Shown here: positions 7,028 through 10,048 of the stretch, in pieces | Position numbering within the stretch: position 1 is the first letter of the stretch | Layout of the letters: each line of letters opens with the position of its first letter | DNA from: Thalassiosira profunda | Taxonomy: Eukaryota; Bacillariophyta; Thalassiosirophyceae; Thalassiosirales; Thalassiosiraceae | Direction: 5' to 3' | NCBI GenBank assembly: GCA_036939355.1 | Contig: JALLAP010000846.1 | Span: forward strand, 1-10,048 | Length of the DNA: 10,048 bases | The notes under the pieces: generated by a model | Seen by the model: the letters and a program-made list of their open reading frames with translations, nothing else | The model's database searches: none | Told to the model about the DNA's origin: nothing | Translations under genes and position numbers: made by a program

Positions 7028-7984
7028 ATGCCAACCACCCACCTGCTCCTCCTCCTGGCGGCATCCGGCCTCGTCGCAACGCAGGCTTTTGCCCCGCCCG
7101 CCGCGTCGGGCGGCTGCGGCGCCTTGACACCGCGGCTGTCGCCCCTCTTCTCCACCGCTACCGCAGAAGCCACGCGTCACCTCCCCACACAGTCGTCGTT
7201 GGACAAGCTCGACGTCGTCAAACTCGCCCTGAAGCGCCCCCGCGGCGCGTCCGTCGGGGTGGAATATGCGCCTGCACGCGAGTTGAGCGACGGCGACCTG
7301 TCGATCTTGTCGATGCAGCTGCGCAAGTCGAAGGCCGGCGCGATATGGACTGCCGACGCTGAAGCTGCAGCGAAGATTGCCGGGGAGCAGGAGAGCGCGA
7401 GGGGCGATTTTCCGGGCCCGGTGCCCGTGATTTACTCGGGAAGCGAGTTTGAGAGCGTACTGAATCGAGGTGGGGACGCAGGTGCCGCGGCGGTGGTGCT
7501 GGAGTACGGGCAAGAGGATGTGGATATGCAATTGCTCGAGGATGTGGGCATCATTTGGAAGGTTGAGAACGTTGCGCAACTCCAAGAATTGGCACACTCG
7601 GAGGAGAATGCTGGAGGCGTTTGCCTTCTGTCGAAAGACTTGCTGCCGGAGAGTGGGGACGAGGAATCAAACGAACTGAAAGAGGCACTGACAAACCTTC
7701 CGAAGTCAGTGGTGACCATTGCTCCTCTTCCGTCAATGCTTCCCGAGAACAGCGAGGTAGCGCTGGGCAAACATTACGCCGCATCCCTCGGAATATCGTC
7801 GTTGCTTCTCGAAGGTGCTTGCGTAGGCGATGAAGAGGATACGAAATACACTGCGTTTGCAATCGATGGAATCAGCAAAAAAGCATCGAGCAGTTTTAGC
7901 ATGACGGGGTTGACCGGGAGCACCAACGGCCATTTCGGTGTGAGTTCGCACAGTGGAGAGGTGAAGTGGAGAAGGCGCGAGTGA
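7028..7984 (+). CDS. Plastid-targeted protein, unrecognised family, possibly a degenerate TIM barrel
   Basis: 318 residues, one exon, ATG in an ATAACCATGC context. Residues 1-20 are a signal peptide (MPTTHLLLLLAASGLVATQA) followed directly by FAPP. The A|F junction is the ASAFAP-type site required for import into secondary red plastids, and the next 30 residues (Ala/Ser/Thr/Arg-rich, few acids) fit a transit peptide. The mature part alternates strand-like and helix-like segments: SVGVEYAPA, AGAIWTADAEAAAK, GPVPVIYSGSEF, AAVVLEYGQ, GIIWKVENVAQLQELA, VVTIAPLPSM and ISSLLLEGACVG. This order recalls the indole-3-glycerol-phosphate synthase type of barrel. However, the lysines and NxR region of that enzyme are not evident, so it would be a non-catalytic relative at best. 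The tail MTGLTGSTNGHFG (292-304) followed by basic KWRRRE looks like a conserved motif of unknown meaning. Targeting is confident; function is not. Confidence 0.85.
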   Translation: MPTTHLLLLLAASGLVATQAFAPPAASGGCGALTPRLSPLFSTATAEATRHLPTQSSLDKLDVVKLALKRPRGASVGVEYAPARELSDGDLSILSMQLRKSKAGAIWTADAEAAAKIAGEQESARGDFPGPVPVIYSGSEFESVLNRGGDAGAAAVVLEYGQEDVDMQLLEDVGIIWKVENVAQLQELAHSEENAGGVCLLSKDLLPESGDEESNELKEALTNLPKSVVTIAPLPSMLPENSEVALGKHYAASLGISSLLLEGACVGDEEDTKYTAFAIDGISKKASSSFSMTGLTGSTNGHFGVSSHSGEVKWRRRE

Positions 7985-8042
7985 TTGGAGGGTAGGTACA
8001 TACTTAGCAGCGATACGTCCCAAAAGAAGTACACGTTGCCTG

Positions 8043-8066
8043 CATTGGTACTAGAAGATACCAATG
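8043..8066. other. Perfect 8-bp hairpin downstream of the plastid-targeted gene
   Basis: CATTGGTA (8043-8050) and TACCAATG (8059-8066) are exact inverted repeats around an 8-base loop (CTAGAAGA). It begins 59 bases after the stop at 7984, so it probably lies in the 3' UTR of that mRNA. It does not match a histone-type hairpin. Confidence 0.5.
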
Positions 8067-8100
8067 AAGCTAAACTCCTTGCAAAATGTAAGTTATGCAC

Positions 8101-8127
8101 ATCAATGCATGAGAGGAATCAATGCAT
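8101..8127. repeat. 10-bp direct repeat ATCAATGCAT
   Basis: ATCAATGCAT occurs at 8101-8110 and again at 8118-8127, separated by GAGAGGA. The inner ATGCAT is itself a palindrome. A short ATCT run follows (about 8127-8137). It may be a protein-binding pair or simple-sequence noise. Confidence 0.5.
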
Positions 8128-8595
8128 CTATCTATCTGCCTAAGTATCCGGACCGGAATCTGCAATAACAACACCAGAATCGGAAGATGAGATCTTTGCC
8201 CCAGTCTTTTGCCCAACTTCTTCTCGGCCACAGCTCGGCTCGCCCCGCCTTGTTATTTTGCTCTTGTAAATCAGTGCCCCAGAACAACGGCGGAATCAGT
8301 AATGGCTTTTTGAATGTACGTGGCGGGCTTCTCGCCTCGAAACCTAGGCGCTTGAACCTGTCACAACTCACATCAACTGTCCTTACAAGTAAGAAAGGGC
8401 TTGGAATTGTTCCAATTTGCGTAGGAATAGTTAAGGGCATAGCCTTCTCAGCAAAGGTATCCAGGTTGGGGGCTTGCCAAAGTTTCCTCGTGATTTGTTG
8501 GCGGCAGCTTCCCTGCCCGGCAAAAATGATACTGACTCCTACGTTAATTCCTACGTGCGTCGTGACGATTTTCCCCTCTTCTTGCACACGCAAAA

Positions 8596-8823
8596 ATGAG
8601 CGGCTTGGATCCGCCACCGCCACCCGCCGACAAAGTTCGCGCGCCTCCGCGCGGTGTGCACATGATAAATCGATGCCGTGGCAGGAACGTGCTCAACATC
8701 CATAGGCTTGGCGGCGGCGGCGGCGATCCCGGCACATTGATCGCTCACCTGCACGCCGAAGGACGGAGGGGCGTTGATTTGCAATTTGCATGCACCAAGC
8801 GGACAGAAATGATACTCGTATGA
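8596..8823 (+). CDS. Doubtful small ORF, 75 residues
   Basis: ATG at 8596 in a favourable context (GCAAAAATGA) opens 75 codons ending in TGA at 8823. The product starts MSGLDPPPPPADKV and has a Gly run (LGGGGGDP) but no domain I recognise. The ATG follows a pyrimidine tract and a TGACG/ACGTG-type cluster, so it could be the first exon of a spliced gene, a stand-alone microprotein or an upstream ORF of the gene starting at 8953. The composition reflects CCG/GGC triplet repeats, which can keep a frame open by chance. Confidence 0.25.
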   Translation: MSGLDPPPPPADKVRAPPRGVHMINRCRGRNVLNIHRLGGGGGDPGTLIAHLHAEGRRGVDLQFACTKRTEMILV

Positions 8824-8937
8824 CATAGAGGTGCCGTCGACGCATTGCAAACCCGCCTCGCTGTCTCTCTGCGGCATTGAGTTGCATCCGCGCTGCAACG
8901 ACGGCTTCCAATTGCCTTCCCGCGTTGCAATTTGCAT
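8779..8937. repeat. Two copies of TTGCAATTTGCAT, possible cis-element
   Basis: The 13-mer TTGCAATTTGCAT occurs at 8779-8791 and 8925-8937, 146 bases apart. The second copy ends 15 bases before the ATG at 8953, where a core promoter or initiator would be. TTGCAA/TTTGCA words recur in non-coding parts of this window, for example CATTTGCAAATG in the intron at 5186-5254 and TTGCAAACATTGC at 9611-9623. Confidence 0.45.
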
Positions 8938-8952
8938 CCTCGCGCTATCAAA

Positions 8953-10048
8953 ATGCCCGCAACGTCTTACAAGAAGATGGCGGGCGAGGTTGCCGACGGA
9001 GAGGACAGCAAGGGTGCACCTCCGTCCGCCCCAGCCCCGACAAGTGCCAAGGCGCCGTCTTCGGCTCCTCTGCCCCGCTTCTCTTCCTTATCCACGGTCA
9101 GATCGTCCGGTGGACGCGCCTTGGACGACAATTATGTACAGAGGTCAGCATCCTCGCGGCAGCAATTGCGGAGCGGGCTGAGCATCGATCACCCCCTCTT
9201 CCGGCAGCGAGGGCTGGGGAGTGGTAGCAAAGATATTGACGGCGCCGCTAGCGAAGCATTACGCGCCCAGTTAGCCAGCGATGCCCAAGAGAATAGTAAT
9301 GATGGAGAGGAGGTGGCTGGCGATTCCTCTTCGCCGTCGGCGCCTCTGCTGCCGGATGCAAAACCATCACTGCCCAAGGCCATGCCGCGCACCCTCACAA
9401 GGACAACCTCCACCCCCGAAGCCACCAAATATCACCCCTTGGGCCAGGAAGAAGCGGATTTGACCCATCCCTATCCCCTTTTGCTCCAACGGTCCGCCTC
9501 CTCGGCCTTTGGAAGTCCCTCAAGCTTCGGAAAATTAAAGCCGCGAAGGACGCATTCCACTTCGGGGAACAGCGACCCCGGGGCGAGTGCTTTTCATCCT
9601 GTGTGGTGAGTTGCAAACATTGCTAGTGCCAGTGACCTCTATCCCCAAAATCGGGGTATTTGCGCAATGTCGGGCCGCAATTAGGAAGACGTATTTGTTG
9701 CTTGAGGTTATGGACCGCCCTCATCTCCATCCCCGATGCTTTGCTCACATCACGTGTCAACTTCTCTTACAAATGTGTCATGGCGAATGATTTCCGTTAT
9801 CCCTTTGCAGGTGAGTGCCAAGACCCCACAATGCCTCCAATGGACAGAGCCAGGGGGGGATAATCCCCTCCAGCTCCCCCTTTCCTTGTTGCAGGGCATC
9901 ATTTATGTTGCCTCGTGACCATGAAATGCGTTATCTAACATCATTCTCTCTTCTGCAATTTGTTCATTTCGACAACACCCGCCCCTCCTTTCACCTCCCA
10001 GCTGCAAATCCATCTCCAACGACAGCGCGGGGAGCGCCACAGGCAGCC
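8953..10048 (+). CDS. Ser/Pro-rich disordered protein, 5' part (partial, spliced)
   Basis: The first exon runs from ATG at 8953 to 9605, 217 complete codons plus two bases. Codon 218 (TGG) and the TGA at 9607-9609 fall on the splice donor, so unspliced mRNA would encode a 218-residue protein. The sequence is almost all low complexity: Ser, Pro, Ala and Arg-rich, with acidic patches (DSNDGEE-like) and two copies of QRSASS (63-68, 179-184), which look like basophilic kinase or 14-3-3-type sites. There is no signal peptide or membrane segment, so it is probably the cytosolic N-terminus of a larger protein such as a kinase, transporter or scaffold. An ATG at 8977 is an alternative start. Downstream coding most likely resumes at 10002 (CKSISNDSAGSATGS, strongly C/G-ending codons) and leaves the window. 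Resumption at 9895 also gives an open frame but with unlike codon use. Confidence 0.65.
9606..10001 (+). other. Probable intron (396 nt) with an internal AG|GTGAGT site
   Basis: Donor TGTG|GTGAGTTGC is strong and coincides with the in-frame stop. The best acceptor is the long pyrimidine tract ending CACCTCCCAG at 10001; its downstream frame matches in phase. TTGTTGCAG at 9894 is an alternative. Inside, CCCTTTGCAG|GTGAGTGCC at 9801-9819 is a good acceptor fused to a good donor, which fits a two-step removal (9606-9810, then 9811 to 9894 or 10001). No other gene is visible in this stretch. Confidence 0.55.

Larger units (their letters stand above)
7985..8952. other. Long intergenic region (about 970 nt) with no convincing gene
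   Basis: By far the largest gap in a window where neighbours are otherwise 1-270 bases apart. Both strands carry ORFs of 160-170 codons around 8130-8705, but neither has a recognisable motif, and the minus-strand one starts at GTG. The left part is AT-rich and holds a hairpin and a direct repeat. Around 8530-8570 are two CCTACGT copies (8538-8544, 8550-8556) and a CGTGACG. The right part has CG-rich triplet runs and two copies of TTGCAATTTGCAT. It could contain a short or spliced gene, a non-coding RNA or a long upstream control region. Confidence 0.5.

Noticed and set aside
8187..8705. 172-codon + strand ORF, and an opposing 163-codon ORF at 8132-8623
   Set aside because: No recognisable motif in either product, irregular composition, and they occupy the same DNA on opposite strands. 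The minus one begins at GTG. Chance ORFs of this size are possible at this base composition.
8700..8730. GGC triplet run as a microsatellite of interest
   Set aside because: Only about five units; common in GC-rich algal DNA and not informative alone.
9780..9863. Possible exon beginning ATGGCGAATG and reading through the AG|GTGAGT site
   Set aside because: It gives only 27 codons, ends in a stop, and has no acceptor in a suitable frame. The pyrimidine-rich CCCTTTGCAG is better read as a splice acceptor.
9895..10048. Direct use of the acceptor at 9894 for the final exon
   Set aside because: The frame is open to the window edge, so it stays possible, but its first 20 codons end mostly in A or T, unlike the upstream exon. 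The acceptor at 10001 has a longer pyrimidine tract and gives C/G-ending, Ser-rich codons.
1..10048. tRNA or rRNA genes, CRISPR arrays, insertion sequences, retroelements
   Set aside because: No cloverleaf with A and B boxes, no rRNA core sequence, no regularly spaced repeats, and no transposase or reverse-transcriptase motifs were seen in any frame.

Overview
This is nuclear DNA of a eukaryotic alga, most likely an ochrophyte (stramenopile) or another lineage with a secondary red plastid. Two genes are interrupted by short GT-AG introns (106 and 69 nt). One protein carries a signal peptide ending in an AFAP-type junction (ATQA|FAPP), the hallmark of plastid import in diatoms and relatives. 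Start sites are ATG in A-rich or ACC contexts, with no Shine-Dalgarno operons. I cannot name the species.

The genome is very compact. From left to right: the 3' end of a multi-pass membrane protein gene (+, ends 359); an HDHD2-type HAD phosphatase gene (-, 510-1358), preceded by a 90-residue membrane microprotein (-, 1360-1632) whose stop lies one base before the phosphatase ATG; a TraB/GumN/TIKI-family protein with signal peptide and GPI-like tail (+, 1834-3364, one intron); a METTL21-like methyltransferase with an N-terminal VPPG-type module (-, 3424-4773); a DUF5672-like type II membrane protein, probably glycosyltransferase-related (+, 4929-6110, one intron); a secreted or plastid SH3-like barrel protein resembling the ferredoxin-thioredoxin reductase variable chain (-, 6155-6757); and a plastid-targeted protein of unrecognised family, perhaps a degenerate TIM barrel (+, 7028-7984). 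A gap of about 970 bases follows with no convincing gene. The 5' part of a Ser/Pro-rich disordered protein gene (+, from 8953) then runs off the right edge through a large intron.

Genes mostly alternate in strand, so there are three divergent intergenic regions (201, 155 and 270 nt) that must act as bidirectional promoters, and three convergent ones (150, 59 and 44 nt) where 3' UTRs almost certainly overlap. There is no sign of a metabolic cluster. The genes look like ordinary housekeeping, secretory and plastid functions side by side, although the two putatively plastid-directed genes (6155-6757 and 7028-7984) share one promoter region.

The most interesting items are the TGA-G-ATG tandem at 1356-1362 (a possible dicistronic mRNA), a perfect AG|GTGAGT junction inside the last intron (a possible recursive splice site) and an algal relative of the TIKI metalloproteases. 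I found no mobile element, CRISPR array, rRNA or tRNA gene.
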